From Heliocidaris erythrogramma (lineage: Eukaryota; Echinodermata; Echinoidea; Camarodonta; Echinometridae): a stretch of DNA of 64,000 bases. Shown here piece by piece: positions 34,586-46,735 of this stretch (positions are counted from its first letter, which is position 1; every line of letters begins with the position of its first letter). The stretch is from positions 48,085,580 through 48,149,579 of the forward strand of contig CM046856.1 in assembly GCA_025617745.1 (NCBI GenBank). Reading direction: 5' to 3'. The position numbers and the translations under genes were made by a program. The notes under the pieces are model-generated. The model was given only the letters and a program-made list of their open reading frames with translations, had not been told where the DNA came from and did no database searches.

Positions 34586-35700
34586 CAGTTAAGTATCCAT
34601 AATGCTCCACTGAGATCTGAAAGGGCATTCGGCCAGTACTAAATGATAAGAGGTGACATATTTCTGACTTTGACCAGGCAGACAATATTTTATTAGCATT
34701 TCAGGGCTTGATCAAGTGACATAGTTATTTACTTCTGTGCCATTGCATGGCTCAATCCTTCCTATATAGCGCACTTATGAGTAATTCATCCGCCTGCGAT
34801 GCATTTTGGACCTGCCTACCAAAGGTGATGTAATTGTAGCTGATCGAAATATTCATATAAAATTGAATACTTGTTGGCTGTAAATCTGTTTGAGAGAAAT
34901 GGTATTTGGGAGTCACATTCTGACATATTTTACCCCTATGTGGAAGCTTGGATGTCTTTGTGTATTTTAGAGGAATTATTTGATCTGCAGTGTATTTCCA
35001 CTGTTCCCCAGCAGTGAGAAGTGGTAGTTTGTGATTTTCAGCCTTCACAGCGTTTGTTGTAGCCAGTTAAGTGCCCAAATCAAGAAACTAATTTTGTAGT
35101 ACCATCATTGTTGCAGACCTACTTCGTGAATTAAAACAATTTTTGTAGAGATATTATTTAAATATGAATTTTTGATGTGCTTCAATTGAACACGTGTTTC
35201 TATGGGGTCCCAAATCACTCTTGTATGCCCTGAAGGTTTTATCAAAGCATCTGGTACAAGCCAAAAGGGCATTAACTCCAGTAAAGTGCTATTTAGTTAA
35301 CATCCTTCTGGCTCTCAGCTGATGAAAATCCAACTCTCACATCATTAAACGGTTCAAAGCTTGGAGGTATCATTGGGATTTAATGTTTGTCTTGCTCTTC
35401 TCATCACCTTCATAAGCAATGGATATTGGGGAGGAATCTGTCAAACAAATGAATTATGGACTCTTTAAAACACTTCTCATCAGAAGCGATATATATTCCT
35501 TTATTATCATCCTTCCTACGGGATGGGGCAGTATGGGACGTTTTAATTGGATAGGGAATCGTAGTGTGCGTGACTGTGCCTGCTGTCTGCCTAAGATGGG
35601 AAACTGTTTTTTGTCTCTTTTAATTAGCTCTTGCCATGATCAAGGTATTGTAAAGCACTTTTCTCCTATCTTGCTTTTATTTTTTTTGTCTCCTCCGTTG
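34586..35700. other. intron sequence with one hairpin repeat
   Basis: No coding signal. It contains hairpin copy B (35259-35316) and leads into the CT-rich region. Confidence 0.55.
35259..35316. repeat. hairpin repeat 'GCCAGAAGGGCATTA', copy B
   Basis: Left arm AGCCAAAAGGGCATTAACTC, ~17 base loop, right arm GTTAACATCCTTCTGGCTCTC. Member of the four-copy family. Confidence 0.75.
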
Positions 35701-36050
35701 TATATTAATTTATCTCTTTCTTTCTTTACCTCTCTTTACCTCTCTTTTCTCTCTTTCTCTCTTTCTCCCCCTCTCCCTCTCCCTCTCCCTCTCCCTCTCT
35801 CTCTCTCTCTCTGTGATGAACTATGATGTACATGTATATGTTTATGTAGGCCTATGCATGAGCTTGCTGTATCACTCTTTGTATTTTGTCTCTTTCTTCT
35901 TTCTCTGCTTATTCATTTCTTCTTGTTTTAACATGTGGTCATCCACTCCCTCCCAGAGCTATCCATTCTGTCTCATTTGGTATCTTATTGTTTGTTTGTT
36001 TTTTCCCCTGCTACTCTTGTCTTTCTTTTCCTCTCTCTCTCTCTCTCTTT
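35701..36050. repeat. CT-rich microsatellite region
   Basis: (CTTT)n, (CCCTCT)n and (CT)n runs at 35715-35812 and again at 36028-36048, just upstream of exon B. The Leu/Ser/Phe-rich frames in it are by-products. Confidence 0.88.
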
Positions 36051-36266
36051 AATGAATACATACTTTGGGAAATCACACTGCAGAGAATTAGACATGGTAA
36101 GCTGATTAGCAATATTGATCACAGTAAATTGGTGTCAAAGAATGACTAGAAATGTATGCAATATCTGTCAAGCACTGACAAAGTAAAGGTAATTGGATTT
36201 TTGACTCTGATGTTGATCAGTCTCCAGCCTGCTATTCTGATTTTTGTCTTCTCTGTCTTACTACAG

Positions 36267-36960
36267 GTGTCAGTCCCTTGGCCAAGTTCTCATCTCCACC
36301 TGAACACTCTACGTCGTCAGAGCAGGTCTGGGTTGTCGATGAGCAGAGGTCAAAGGCAACTGATGAACGCCTTACAAGCAGTACAGAAAACAATCTAAAC
36401 CAACCCCCTAAGCCGACAGCCTCCAACATGGCTCAGCACCTGTTGACGCGGGGAAGCAGCGAACGAATAAGAGGTGACCGAAGCGCTAGACTCCACCCCC
36501 AGAACATTACAGGGAGTGCCGGCAGACATCCTAGAAGTTGTTCTGCAGAGAACCTACCTTCGATCCCGAGCAGCGGTAGTAGCATGGATGACAAACAGGG
36601 AATGGCACCTCGTAGCAGTTCCATGAGCGACATTGTCAGAATGAACCCTGTGCTCACGATCCCAGTCATAGGGATTGAGGAAGCTTCTGACCAGGAAGAA
36701 GAAAGGATTGAAGCTGGAAAGATCACATCCGAAGAGACAGAACAGTCCAAGTCACCTGTAAGCTCTCCACCCCTGCCAAGATTTTTGAATCCGGACCTAG
36801 CTAAACGACTGTCCTTGCCCAATGAAGGGAGTGGTAGTAGTCTGTCTACCAGAACTGGAAGTGATAGTGATCTCAGTTACAGTGGTAGCATTACACCAGA
36901 TATCAATGAATACAGAAGAAATGTTGGAGAGAAGGGCGGCAGCAAACTTCGTAAAAGCAG
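36267..36960 (+). CDS. large internal exon of the same unidentified host gene (exon B)
   Basis: Acceptor TTACTACAG (36258-36266), donor AGCAG|GTAAGC (GT at 36961). The first two bases complete the codon begun by exon A (G|GT, Gly), so the join reads SKSKGVSPLAKF. The exon is 694 bp and ends with two bases of a codon. The ~230 residues are rich in Ser, Pro, Thr and charged residues, with no hydrophobic domain and several kinase-type sites (RSCSAENLPS, APRSSSMSDIV, AKRLSLPNE) and an acidic patch (EEASDQEEERIEAG). It is likely a disordered linker of a large signalling or trafficking protein. I do not recognise the family. Confidence 0.85.
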
Positions 36961-37547
36961 GTAAGCGTTAATTAATCTCACATGTTTGTTCCCCACTTTT
37001 AGGAGTCATTGGGTGTGCTCATTTTGTATGTCAGTGATCTAAATTTCTAGTTCATGGTTGCATGTATGTGTATCTTTCTCTTTTTACTCAAAGAAGAATA
37101 ATCAGCTGCTTCTTGAAAAACCATGACTTGGAAGAAAGTTTTTCTGTTTCAAAATAAGGCAAGTCCAATGTATTCTCTCCCATATGTAACTGACTTCTTC
37201 AAAGATTTTAGTATTCCTCATGATTATAGAGTTGATATAGTTGATGGCCCTGTTTGAGCTTTGATCAGACAAGTATGAAGGAAAATCATCCATTTGATGA
37301 AAATCAATGACTTGGCCCATTAATGAGGTTTGGTCAAGTTAAACATTGCAAGGTTCAATTCTTTGATGATCTCTTTTTTTGATGTCTTTAAACTTGTGTT
37401 ATTAGTGCTGTGGCCAAAGCTGTGGCCACTGATCACTCAAAATGTGGTAGATATGTCCACCCATTAAGACCTGCCATCAGTGAAATGAATCGAAATGTTT
37501 GCTACTGCACGGCTCCTAATGCAGTCTAGGGAGGGCCCCCTCAAGTG
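36961..37547. other. intron after exon B
   Basis: Begins with the donor GTAAGCG. No further exon of the gene was identified downstream with confidence. Confidence 0.55.
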
Positions 37548-37916
37548 ATTAATAATAATAATAATAATAATACCTAGCATTTATAAGGTGCTTTTACCAT
37601 AGTGGCCCAAAGCGCTCACAATTACAGATATATATTATTACCCCGGTCATCCGATTCTGGCATGCCCGCACACAATGCGTGCACATTCTCCACTCCCTGG
37701 GGAGTATTCCAGCAGTGGGCAGTACAGTGACGCTCACATTGCTAAGCAAACGACATTAACTTTCGCATCCTACCAGGTACCCATTTAACACCTGGGTGGA
37801 GAGTGGCAAATGTAGATTAAAGTCTTGCCAAAGGACGCTAGTGCTGCAGTGGGATTCGAACCCCGCACCTCGTGGTTCACAGTCCGGGGGCTTATCCACT
37901 GATCCACAACACCTCT
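37548..37916 (-). mobile_element. tRNA-derived SINE, nearly complete
   Basis: On the minus strand a tRNA-like head has an A-box-like TGGATCAGTGG (37896-37906) and a B-box GGTTCGAATCC (37852-37862), followed by a body (CCAGGTGTTAAATGGGTACC etc.) and an (ATT)n tail at 37548-37571. The organisation, RNA polymerase III promoter then body then simple-repeat tail, is that of a tRNA-type SINE. A truncated relative is at 131-276. Confidence 0.82.
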
Positions 37917-40900
37917 ACAAGTGATTGGTAATAGCTCTTGCTCAGGAACAATGTTTCCCTGACATCAAGAAAACAAGTCACAGAGGAATTAACCCTTCCT
38001 ACTCCAGAACTACTAATTATAAGATAGAGCTTTATTTGCCACAGGCTATGAATTGCTAATCCACTCAGTGAGTGTCCCCTTAGCCTGCACTGACACACAC
38101 CTTGTCTACAAGTTGATGGAGGATGATTCCCATTGCTGCATTGTGTCATGAAGTGAGTGGAAGTGAATTGACACCTCCCATCTCCTTAAAATAGAACACT
38201 AATGATTTTAAATATTGGCTGAATACTTATTATTGCATAGATGGCATAAATTAAACAAGGTTATCCAAATTTAAAGCTTGGAAACATTTGAATTAATGAT
38301 TTATTATCAATTATAAAACAGTAAAATACAGCCCCCGATATAGCAGCTGAAAAGCTCCTTGAACGCTGCTGAGATGTGTGACGACACAAGAGGGGCGAGT
38401 CCTGTCTAAGCAGACGATGTCCCATAACATTATACACATTTTTCAGTGCCTGTTTTGTCATCTCCTCTTCACTTATTTCTCTTACTTGACTAGCGTCAGT
38501 CTTAATGTTAGTCTGTTGCCTCACTCTTAACTTCGTGTATGGTATTATTTTGATGAAAAATGCAGCGTTAAAAAAATAAAGGAATCAGTCACTTGTAAAC
38601 AAAATAAGACGCCATTGTATTTTCAGCTGCTTGCACCGCGGCATGTTCGGCGTTTCAAGAGGGAACGAATACCATCCAGCTATTATTCGCAGGGCTTTTC
38701 AATTTGAAAATGGGGTTTATTTCATTGATCATTGACCCTTCTCCTGTGTATTTACAATCAAACGGTTTTAGTTATCAGAATCAGTTCACTTTCCCTTTTA
38801 GAATGGTGTGAAATAAGGTCATGTTTAAATGTACCAAACTCTTTATAATTTGATAAATAATTGCATTGCAATTACGTTCATTCATTATAGGACGTCGTCT
38901 GCTTAAGCAGGATCGATCCCTCGTATGACGACATCAAAACATCGCTATATTTCTGGCGAATCCTCGGATATTCCACATGCTGAGAAAAGCTTTTATTTAT
39001 GTTGTTTTTATAATCATCATATACGCAGTTGACATAAAACTTATACGATTGCCATCTGTAAGCTTCCCAATTTCTAGTGATACATTAATTGCCATATTTG
39101 TGATTTTCTTGAGTGTTCTACTTTAAGATAATTGTTATTTAAACTTTGGAGTTGAAAATCAAAATATAATGAATTATGTACTTCCCCTTTTAATAAGTGG
39201 TTTGAAAGTACAGAGAAACTCATCGACAATGATTAAACATGCATTCTAAAGCATTTCTTGTGAAAAAAAAAATGTAATTGAGGATAGGGAAATTGAATGA
39301 AATCAAGAGATCTGATGATGAAGAGATAGACAGATGGAAGATATGAACATTTGCACAGAGAATTAAAATTATTCAAAAGTTAAGCAAACATTATTTATAG
39401 AGAGACACAGACAGACAGACAGGCAGACAGAGAGACATAGAACAGAGACAGATGAAAAGAAAGATATACGGTTACTCCCGTTGCTCCATCGTGTCATGAT
39501 GTGGAGTGGGAAGATCAAAGCAGAAGATACTTTATTATTTACTGACTCTGTCATCCTCCTCAGGGGGGTTTGAAAATACAAAGAAACATTTTTACTATAA
39601 TTATTCATACATTCTAAGGCATTAATTGTGAGAAAAGAGTAACAAAAGAGAGAGAAATGGAATAAAATCAAAGAGTTTTGGCGATGGAGGGGGTGAAAGG
39701 ATAAAGGATGTGAAAATTTGGCAGAAACAGAAATTATTTAGAAGCTGTGCAAAGCAAGCAAACTCTGCAGTGAGTATGATAAAGAGCTAGAAATAATAAG
39801 TGATAGCAACAGAGGCACAGAGAAAGAGAGAAACAGAAAGAAAGAGAGATGGGGCAAGTTTTGAGAGCATTGTAGAAGTGTGAAGAGAGAGAGAGAGAGA
39901 GTGAGCATGGAGAAGGTTTACGGTTCACCATGTGGTTAGTCCTGAAAAGGACTATTGAGTAATAAGAAGAATGTGGAGAAAAGTTGAGAGAAGAAAAGAA
40001 AAGGCGAGATAGAAATTCAGAGAGTGTAGAAGTAATCTTTCTTGAAAGTGAAGTCCTGAAAAGGACTGTAAACCAGGTGAGAAGGCTGAGAGTGGAGAAG
40101 AGTCAACGTTTCGGACAGGTTGATGACGGACAACTGTAGGAGGAAATTATTTCTTTTAAAGAAAGTTTATCAACAAAGAGAATACTTATCCAACCTTGTA
40201 GTATGTGGTCAAATACTGTCATGCTGAGTCCTTACTGTCTTCAGACCATCTAGTGATTGGAAACAAAATAGTAGCATATATCCTTGATATATCGCAATTT
40301 GTACACAAACATAGCTGTCGGCAGGCATGGACACAAAAAATTAATAATATTTTTGGAACTAGGTGATCCTTTAGGGAAAACAGATACACGATGGAGATGA
40401 TCCTTAAATATACCTTTTATCCATGTCCTAGAGCTGTAGCACTTGCTTGTGTATCTTTAATTTGTAACTGTCCTATATACAAACGGCCCAGTGGCAGACT
40501 GAGTTTAGTCTTCCAATCCTGTTTACAAGCATGGTGGTCAATACCCCGCCCTCATTCTAAACGCTCTCGACAAGATGTCATAACTTATCCACTTGTGTTA
40601 ATTACGCAAATATTGTTTTTGTCTTGCCCTAGTTGTGCTCATTCTATCCTACTCCAATTTCGTCAAGAAGTAGTGTGCATATGTATTTTGTTAGTAAAAA
40701 CTTCAACATTTGGAATATTAATATCAACAACGTACACTCTCAAATAGAAAGTGTCAGATCACCATTTAAAAGGGCCAAGGAGTGATAGCATCTTCACACT
40801 GACAGATTAACCTTTTTAACATGCTGAATCCAACACTGTAAAGGTTGTACATGTATCTAGCATGTTTAAAAGGCTGATTTGTCATTTTGAAGATCATTAT

Positions 40901-42075
40901 GGAGATCATCTAAATCAATTTACTTCAACTCCAAAAGTTGTATGATATCTGAGAAAGTAGAGAAAGCAAGGGGAAAATAACTCTTCAAAAATACATTACA
41001 TCATCTTCCAAGTTCAGATTTGCTTAATTCTTTAAATGCTGTTTTGCTTTTGCTTTGAATGTTGTGTTGCTTTTTCTTTAAATGCTGATTTGCTTTTGTT
41101 TTAAATGCTGTTTTGCTTGTATAACTGTCCTTTCCACAATATATTCTGTCCTGCAGAGAAATTGGACACCAGTTGTGCCATAGTTTTTGTTCTTTCTATG
41201 ATATTCTTTTGAATACTTATTGTGGCTGGTGTAGCATTCTTATATATGGAAGGGAAATATGCTATAATTTTTTCACCTTATCTGTGATAAGCGTATCATA
41301 CATGTACATATTGTACATGTTGATGAAAGGAATGAAAGTTATCACATTGCCTACAATCATGGCATTTGGACAGGTGGCACTTGGCATCCTGTGGCCTGTG
41401 AAAGGGATCATCTCCACCAAGCACATCAAATACAATGTAATCTGTTTAGAGCTAGAAGAGCATTAAGTCTGTGTAAAAGGATATGAGTTAATGCCCTTCT
41501 GGCTGTCAGATGGTATTGATTTTTCATTTTCATGTCATGTCTGCCAAGTGTGTGACGTATTGTGTAGGTAGGGTGATGACAAAAACAGGCTCAATAAGTC
41601 CAACATCAGTAATGTGATTGACAATACATGTTTATTTCAGAGAACAATACAAGGTTAGTGATCAAGTTTCCATCTACTGTAACAATCCTACATTGATCAA
41701 GGTTTGTGAGAGGAAGTTTTGTGAGAGGAAGTTTTATATTTTGGGAGGCTTTTGTCCAAGACTTGAAACTTACTGGCATAGATGCGCATAATTATCTATT
41801 TGTGAGGGGGTTAACTTTGGGTATGATGTATTCATCATTACACCCCCCCCCCCCATATACAGTCATTTGCAAATTTGTTGACATTTCTGTCACTTCACTT
41901 CCATTTCATTTTCTCACTGAATGATTGCACAACAGTGGTCCATATCAGAGTATAGTGCTATGATCCCATGTGAAGGGGATTTTTTTTTTCCTTCTTTTTT
42001 TTTCTTTTTTGCGAAGGTAGGTCTTGTGTGACATTTTGTCTGCAATAATTCATAAGAAATAAATGAAGCCTTTTT
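37917..42075. other. non-coding stretch, intron or 3' flank of the host gene
   Basis: No clear gene. GA-rich simple sequence at 39395-39440 and 39810-39905. A tandem ~40 bp repeat of 'TTTAAATGCTGTTTTGCTTTTG' type lies at 41025-41120. A 312 bp open stretch follows an acceptor-like CAG at 41154, but its composition is not protein-like. Confidence 0.55.
41450..41507. repeat. hairpin repeat 'GCCAGAAGGGCATTA', copy C
   Basis: Left arm AGCTAGAAGAGCATTAAGTC, ~17 base loop, right arm GAGTTAATGCCCTTCTGGCTG. Member of the four-copy family. Confidence 0.75.
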
Positions 42076-43331
42076 AGCTCACCTGAGCCTATGGCTCGAG
42101 TGAGCTATTGCAATGGAAATTTGTCCGTCGTCCGTCGTCCGTCGTGCGTCGTCCGTTAAATTTTTACATTTTCATCTTCTTCTCCAAAACCCATGATCGG
42201 AATTCAACCAAACTTGGTAGGAATCATCCTTAGGGGTAGGGGACCCAAAGTTGCTAAAATGGTACATGTGGCCCCCAGGGGGGCCCAGGGGAGGGCCCCC
42301 AATTGTAAAAGCTATGTAAATTTCAAACATCTTCTTCTCCAGAACCAGGCATAGCTCATACTTGGTATTGTGTATGGAGATACCTCTATAGATGAAGAAT
42401 GAATGTTGTTCATGAAATTTCTCTGAGTGGCCCTATAGGGGCCCTGTGGGGGTAACATACTGGACGGGGGGGGGGGGGGGGGGGGCGCTGCCAGGCAAAA
42501 TGTACATTCTGATCTTCTCCAAAACACATAATCGGAATTCAACCAAACTTGGTAGGAATCATCCTTAGGGGTAGGGGACCCAAAGTTGCTAAAATGGTAC
42601 ATGTGGCCCCCAGGGGGCCGAGGGGGAGGGCCCCCAATTGTAAAAGCTATGTAAATTTCAAACATCTTCTCCAGAACCAGGTATAGCTCAGACTTGGTAT
42701 TGTGTATGGAGATACCTCTATAGATGAAGAATGAATGTTGTTCATGAAATTTCTCTGAGTGGCCCTGTAGGGGCCCTGTGGGGGTAACATACTGGAGGGG
42801 GGGGGGGGGGCGCTGCCAGGCAAAATGTACATTCTGATCTTCTCCAAAACACATAATCGGAATTCAACCAAACTTGGTAGGAATCATCCTTAGGGGTAGG
42901 GGATCCAAAGGTGCTAAAATGGTACATGTGGCCCCCAGGGGGGCCCAGGGGGAGGGCCCCCCAAGTATAAAAGCTATGTAAATTTCAAACATCTTCTCCA
43001 GAACCAGGAATAGCTCAGACTTGGTATTGTGTATGGAGATTTTTTTCTGGGTGGCCCTATAGGGGGTCTGTGGGGGTAACATACTGGAGGGGGGGGGGGG
43101 GGGGGGAGGCCAGTTGTCCGCCATCCATAAACTTTTTACATTTTCAGCTTCTTCTCCAAAACCCATGATTGGAATTTAACCGAACTTGGTAGGAAGCTCA
43201 GACTTGGTATTGTGTATAGAGATACCTCTATAGATGAAGAATGAAAGTTGTTCATGTGCTAGAGAGAACATGCACCAGATGTGAATTGATCCACCTCAGG
43301 TGAGCGTCGTGCCCCCTGGGGCTCTTGTTCT
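42076..43331. mobile_element. AGCTCACCTGAG interspersed repeat with internal ~320 bp tandem units
   Basis: Left end AGCTCACCTGAGCC with an immediate palindrome (CCTGAGCCTATGGCTCGAG); right end CCTCAGGTGAGCGTCGTGCC followed by GGGGCTCTTGTTC. After a (GTCGTCC)n patch (42123-42155), a unit starting TCTCCAAAACCCATGATCGG occurs at 42181, 42516, 42841 and, partially, 43153 (periods about 335, 325 and 312). Units end in poly-G tracts. This repeat type is, to my knowledge, common in marine invertebrate genomes. Pro-rich frames on the minus strand come from the poly-G tracts. Confidence 0.8.
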
Positions 43332-43696
43332 ATAAGGGCCCTCAAAGTGACCCTCCATCAAAAGGGCTACTCTTAAAGTCATAATATCAAATTAGAAAGA
43401 GGATTGTTAGAAGCAAGACTGCTATGCACAATGCCATTTCAAAATGTCAGTAAGTATATAGGCTCAGTTTCTTACCAGAAATGATGCTTATATACTTCCA
43501 GTAAAACCTACACCCCCCCCCCCCCCTGTAATGAGAAAGTAATTAAGAAAATTGCTGTGAAAGATAAGTTCTTGTGGAAAGATCAAGCCAGTGTATTTAT
43601 AGTGCCAGCAATATCTCTTTGTCATTTGAGCAATTAATAAGTTGCTATGATTGATTACCCACGCCGATAAAATCGGCAGGGTTATGTAAAGGGCTC

Positions 43697-43773
43697 CGTA
43701 TGTTTGTTTGTTTGTTTGTTTGTGTGTGTGTTTGTTTATTTGTTTGTTTGTTTGTTTGTTTGTTTGTTTGTTT
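43697..43773. repeat. (TTTG)n microsatellite
   Basis: Tetranucleotide array interrupted by GTGTGTG and one TTTA unit. The Lys/Gln/Thr/Asn frame on the minus strand is produced by this repeat. Confidence 0.92.
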
Positions 43774-43999
43774 GTGTACAAGATAACTAGAGAACGGGTG
43801 AACGGATTTGCACCAAATTTTCAGGGAATGTTCGGATAGTGACAGGAAAGAATCGATTAGATTTTGGTGATGATCGGTTGACCCCTGCAAATTCTGTGTG
43901 ACCTTGAAGTTTTGACCCAAACTTCAGTTCGGATAGTGACAGGAAAGAATCGATTAGATTTTTGGTGATGATCGGTTATAGGAAGTTCATTTCGGATAG

Positions 44000-44228
44000 T
44001 TTTTTTTTGTTTTTAAGAATATTTTATTACTTCCTTTTTAAAAATAACATTTTTCACAATAATCAAGGTAAAATACACAAACAAATATATTCACATGCAG
44101 TATCATTGTGCCAAATTACATAATAATAACAATAAGTAACCATAATATTTTACATGCATGTATTAAATAGTAGATTATGCCAAATCTGGAAATCTTTATT
44201 GCGATAAGAAAAGAGAAAAATATAAAAT
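44000..44228. mobile_element. small insertion with ATAG target duplication
   Basis: Interrupts the repeated core between ATAG (43996-43999) and ATAG (44229-44232). It begins with a T-rich run (TTTTTTTTGTTTTTAAG), as expected for a reverse-oriented retroposed sequence with an A-tail, but no Pol III boxes or coding part were recognised. Confidence 0.55.
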
Positions 44229-44330
44229 ATAGTGACAGGAAAGAATCGATTAGGGAAAGAATGCAACTACTCGATCTGTAGCGCCGCTAAGGCGTGGGTC
44301 TGCCGCCTTTGACGGCCTTTCTAGTTAATA

Positions 44331-45845
44331 ACTGAGTTTGGTTTTTCTTCAAATTCATGCATGTTGTATGGGTGGTCTGAAACTTTTACAAATGACTGTA
44401 TATAGTGTTCCTTTGCTAAGTTTATTGCCAGTTTCAATGGGAACAAATTTTTAGCACTTCCCAATCGGTTGCCTGAAATTGGTAGTATTTAAAGTATTAT
44501 AGTAAAGCTAATGAACAAAGCTCTGCAATCTTCCCCTTGCAGTTAGCATTTGGATTGAAAATGTAGAAATAATCGATATGTAAACAACATTTCCATTGAC
44601 AAGAGTTATCGTTGTAAAATTGGCATGCTAATTTAATGTCGTAGGAGAAATCAATAATCAATGCAATTTTAATCTTAGAACTTGCTTTAATTTAAGCAGC
44701 TGTGAGGAATGCTGTTGTTTTGCAGTGAGTATAATTTTAAATATGCATCTTGATTCTAGAGTACAGCAACAGTCTTCACATTTGCAGCTGTTTTTATTGA
44801 TGTAGTTTGATTCAAGAAATCAATATAGATACTGATACAGGTGAAAGTAAAATGTAGGAAGGGGTAAGAAGGCTAAGGAATAGTGGAGAGGTTGAATAGT
44901 AGTCATTTATGGAGAATGATTAGTACAGTGACATAGTCATCTTTTCTTATGGTGCAGGTCACTGCCTGGCATGCATGCATACTAAACATAATTGCTGAAA
45001 AATATAACAGGAATAATATTGTCGGGTTGGAGCCAGAAGGGCATTTATTCACGCAATTTGCACAGAGTTAACGCCCTTCTGGCTCTCAACAGACGATATG
45101 CTCTTGTTGGATTGCTGAATGATATACAGGTAAAGTACAGTCATCCTCACCTAGGTCGATCATGACAGGACTGAGTTAAATGCGTTGACTTAGGCGATTT
45201 TCAACTTGTGCGGATTGTCAAGAAAAATCTGACTTTATACGCGTGTTTACATAACACGGGACGCCGCGGTGCGGACTGTGTGGCCGGCGGCCCGGCGGTT
45301 TGATCGATCAGGAGTTCTCATCACATAATGTACCATGATTTATATTTTGCCGACATCGAGAAAATAAGAACATACATGTACTGTACCTTTCATGTACCCA
45401 GTGTATTACTTCACACTCCTGTTACAAGTTGGACAATAAAGAATAAAACCAGACACGTCCAGTGATTAATTACAATGTATTAAATCCTCCCTTACATCCA
45501 TTTATATGCAATAAAATTGCGTGCAGTACAGGTACGTGGCTTCTGTCCGGCCGACAGAACCATATCAAGGTGTGCCACTTTATGTATTGTAAGTTCTATT
45601 CATCAGATGATTTTTTTTGTTAGTATGAGCTCTTGTTATCTCTGATTTTCTTTCTCTCCAGTCTTTCTTCTAAACAATGATTCCTCTTTGACCAATTGTA
45701 TACATTCCCTCAAGAAATGTAGAGTACAGTGTCGTAAAAAGGACTGATGCATAAAACTTAGCATATCTATTTAGAGATAGGTACATAGACAGACATATAA
45801 AGATTTACGGATGTATTGAAAGCGGAGAGGGAGAAATAGAGATAT
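44331..45845. other. non-coding stretch with one hairpin repeat
   Basis: No gene recognised; contains hairpin copy D at 45031-45087. Confidence 0.55.
45031..45087. repeat. hairpin repeat 'GCCAGAAGGGCATTA', copy D
   Basis: Left arm AGCCAGAAGGGCATTTATTC, ~16 base loop, right arm GAGTTAACGCCCTTCTGGCTC. The flanks GTTGG and CTCAAC extend the pairing. Confidence 0.78.
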
Positions 45846-46142
45846 TTGATAGAAAGGGGCAATGAGATACTGAATGGTCAGCTCAAACAACTTACAGAGT
45901 CAAGAACTGTGACAGAGAGCAGTGGAGATTTCGAAGACAGAGAGAGAGAGAAAGAGAGAGGGGGGGTAAGGGGTGGGGGAGTGAAAGATTTGATAGAGAA
46001 GAGAGTGAGATGTGAGACTCAGAATGGGGAGCTCAAACAACTTACAGAGTCAAGAACTTTGACTGAGAGTGGTGGATATTTCGAAGACAGAGGGAGAGCG
46101 AGAGAGAGAGAGAGGGGGGAGGTAAGGGGTGGGGAGTGAAAG
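45846..46142. repeat. ~155 bp tandem repeat, target of DIRS element 3 (left part)
   Basis: Two units share CAGCTCAAACAACTTACAGA, GTCAAGAACT-TGAC, ATTTCGAAGACAGAG, a GA-rich tract and GTAAGGGGTGGG-AGTGAAAG. A third unit continues after the DIRS element at 55416 (ATTTGATAGAGAAGA, then GAGCTCAAACAAATTACAGA). The unit-unit junction at about 45985 preserves the empty target GTGAAAGATTTGATAGAG. Confidence 0.85.
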
Positions 46143-46152
46143 ATTTACTGCA

Positions 46153-46311
46153 ATAAATCATATATACCTACCTATTATGCCTGTAGTCTTGACTACGGGA
46201 CCCCTTCGAGAATTATCACACATGTGTCACAATATTGTGCGCACCCCCCGTAATCCTATTGTCCCCTTCGCCACTCACGCGCGTCAATACGCTACGGCCA
46301 TCTTCCTCTTT
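46153..46311 (+). repeat. DIRS element 3 left ITR
   Basis: 159 bp, inverted match to the two-part right ITR (52156-52236 plus 53448-53528). The match is perfect by eye except for a small difference in the TATATA stretch near the outer end. Confidence 0.92.
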
Positions 46312-46735
46312 CTTGCTCGCCCCCGACGAGTTAGGACGTATAGTCACAGCGCTCCTGAAATCAGGTCGTATAGTATCTTTTTGGTGCGCTTTTTCACATA
46401 GTTAAAGCACTTTTAGGTACCTATATTCGTTTAGATTATAGTACTTTGTGTTTTATTAGTCACTCTTGCCGATTGCAAGGGATTTTTTGATTCCCTTTCT
46501 TGGCATTTATTTCTCTCTTTCACGGTCAGCCCCACGTAGATATTTCCGTGTTTGCGGGTGTTTCCGTTTGTCACTGAGCCTTCGGGTTCGGCGTTTATTC
46601 TTACGGTTTTTAGGCTGTGAAAATTTCTTTAGTGCGTATCTCCCAAATAATTTTACCCTTATTTACTGCATTCAGTTGAAGTATTTCTTATTTTGAAAAA
46701 AAAGTATACTTTATTGTCTGTTTTATTGCAGTGGT
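46312..46735 (+). promoter_or_regulatory. DIRS element 3 5' leader
   Basis: Non-coding, T-rich leader before the ORF1 ATG. It ends in CTGTTTTATTGCAG (46719-46732), a typical 3' splice-site sequence three bases before the ATG. The position is equivalent to that in elements 1 and 2 despite no obvious sequence conservation. Confidence 0.5.

Larger units (their letters stand above)
43657..44330. repeat. interspersed repeat with ACCCACGCC ends and repeated core
   Basis: Inverted ends ACCCACGCC (43657) and GGCGTGGGT (44291). It contains a (TTTG)n tract (43697-43773) and a core TTCGGATAGTGACAGGAAAG repeated at 43831, 43927 and 43991/44229. The last core is split by an insertion of about 229 bp. No coding capacity. 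Confidence 0.6.

Noticed and set aside
41155..41466. Possible downstream exon of the host gene (acceptor-like CTGCAG, phase compatible with exon B)
   Set aside because: Composition is Tyr/Ile/Cys-rich and looks like translated AT-rich intron; the stop lies in hairpin copy C and no homology is recognised.
42312..43166. Minus-strand Pro-rich open frames of 60-180 codons
   Set aside because: They are created by poly-G tracts and tandem units of an interspersed repeat, and repeat the same text in each unit.
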